DNA of 34,916 nucleotides from an uncultured Mycoplasmatota bacterium. Its GTDB lineage: Bacteria; Bacillota_I; Bacilli_A; RF39; UBA660. The stretch lies in the NCBI GenBank assembly GCA_946630615.1, contig CAMOYX010000004.1, positions 1 to 34,916 of the forward strand, in the 5' to 3' direction. The notes under the pieces are model-generated. The model was given only the letters and a program-made list of their open reading frames with translations, ran no database searches and was not told where the DNA came from. Position numbers and translations under genes: made by a program. Positions 34,411-34,916 of this stretch are shown here, piece after piece (within the stretch, counting starts at the first letter, position 1; the number at the start of each line of letters is the position of its first letter).

Positions 34411-34916
34411 CTAATCCTCCCTTACATTCTCTATAAATACTTTCTTACCATAAGTAGATTCAAATCCCTTTAAATAATTAAGATCACCACTACTAACATT
34501 ATCTAAAAATAAATAAGTAATGTTAGGTAATTCATCTAAACTATCTAACTTAGTCTTTAAATCACTTATATGTCTAAAGTCTACTCTTAAACCTACTTCT
34601 ACTACCTCGCTTAATCTTCTTACCTTTAACTTACTTGTTTGATATTCTTTGTTATCAACTACAGGTACAATGTATCCAAAGCAATTAGATGTCATGTTCT
34701 CAAGTAACACAGCGTCTTCTATATCATTAGTAAAATGATAATCAAAGAAGTATCTTGTATAATCTTTCTTATAAGGTAAACCCTTTAAGAATTCTGTATT
34801 AATTAAATCTATTAAAGTTAAAGTTTTATGATAATTTAAAGCACTTGATAAAAATGCTTTATCAACTGCATTATTCTTAAACTTATATAATAAACCTAAC
34901 TTACATTCTAATTTAG
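34411..34916 (-). CDS. Hypothetical protein, 5'-partial: reading frame stays open to the right window edge
   Basis: Frame upstream of the listed 99-aa ORF (which starts at a GTG) translates without stop as KLECKLGLLYKFKNNAVDKAFLSSALNYHKTLTLIDLINTEFLKGLPYKKDYTRYFFDYHFTNDIEDA... Confidence 0.75.
   Translation of the reverse strand, partial: KLECKLGLLYKFKNNAVDKAFLSSALNYHKTLTLIDLINTEFLKGLPYKKDYTRYFFDYHFTNDIEDAVLLENMTSNCFGYIVPVVDNKEYQTSKLKVRRLSEVVEVGLRVDFRHISDLKTKLDSLDELPNITYLFLDNVSSGDLNYLKGFESTYGKKVFIENVRED

Overview
AT-rich Firmicutes/Mollicutes-like chromosomal window. Nearly every gene is on the minus strand; the exceptions are a NifU-like gene at the left end and one TasA/camelysin-like gene at 25485. 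No tRNA, rRNA, CRISPR array or transposase was recognised. Most of the window looks like one extended cell-surface/extracellular-matrix locus. It contains two SipW (ER-type, Ser-His) signal peptidases, several exported proteins with SipW/TasA-type TYAWF/TYAYW signal segments, and a tandem pair of BspA-type (DUF285) leucine-rich-repeat proteins. It also has a 2882-aa beta-helix-like giant, a 1252-aa InlB-B-repeat/Ig-like protein, and a split phosphorelay (Hpt + lone REC + hybrid kinase whose H-box His is Lys). The most unusual part is a tightly packed operon at the right end: unknown protein (open at the window edge) - membrane-anchored McrB-like AAA+ ATPase - DUF2357-like McrC-partner-type protein without a visible nuclease motif - SipW signal peptidase - TasA-like protein. 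This suggests an McrB/DUF2357 module recruited to surface-fibre export or assembly rather than DNA restriction. I also corrected several ORF starts, found a 33-aa overlapping small ORF missing from the track, found shared modules between otherwise unrelated exported proteins, and found a recurring extended -10 promoter. All family assignments are from reading motifs; no searches were run.
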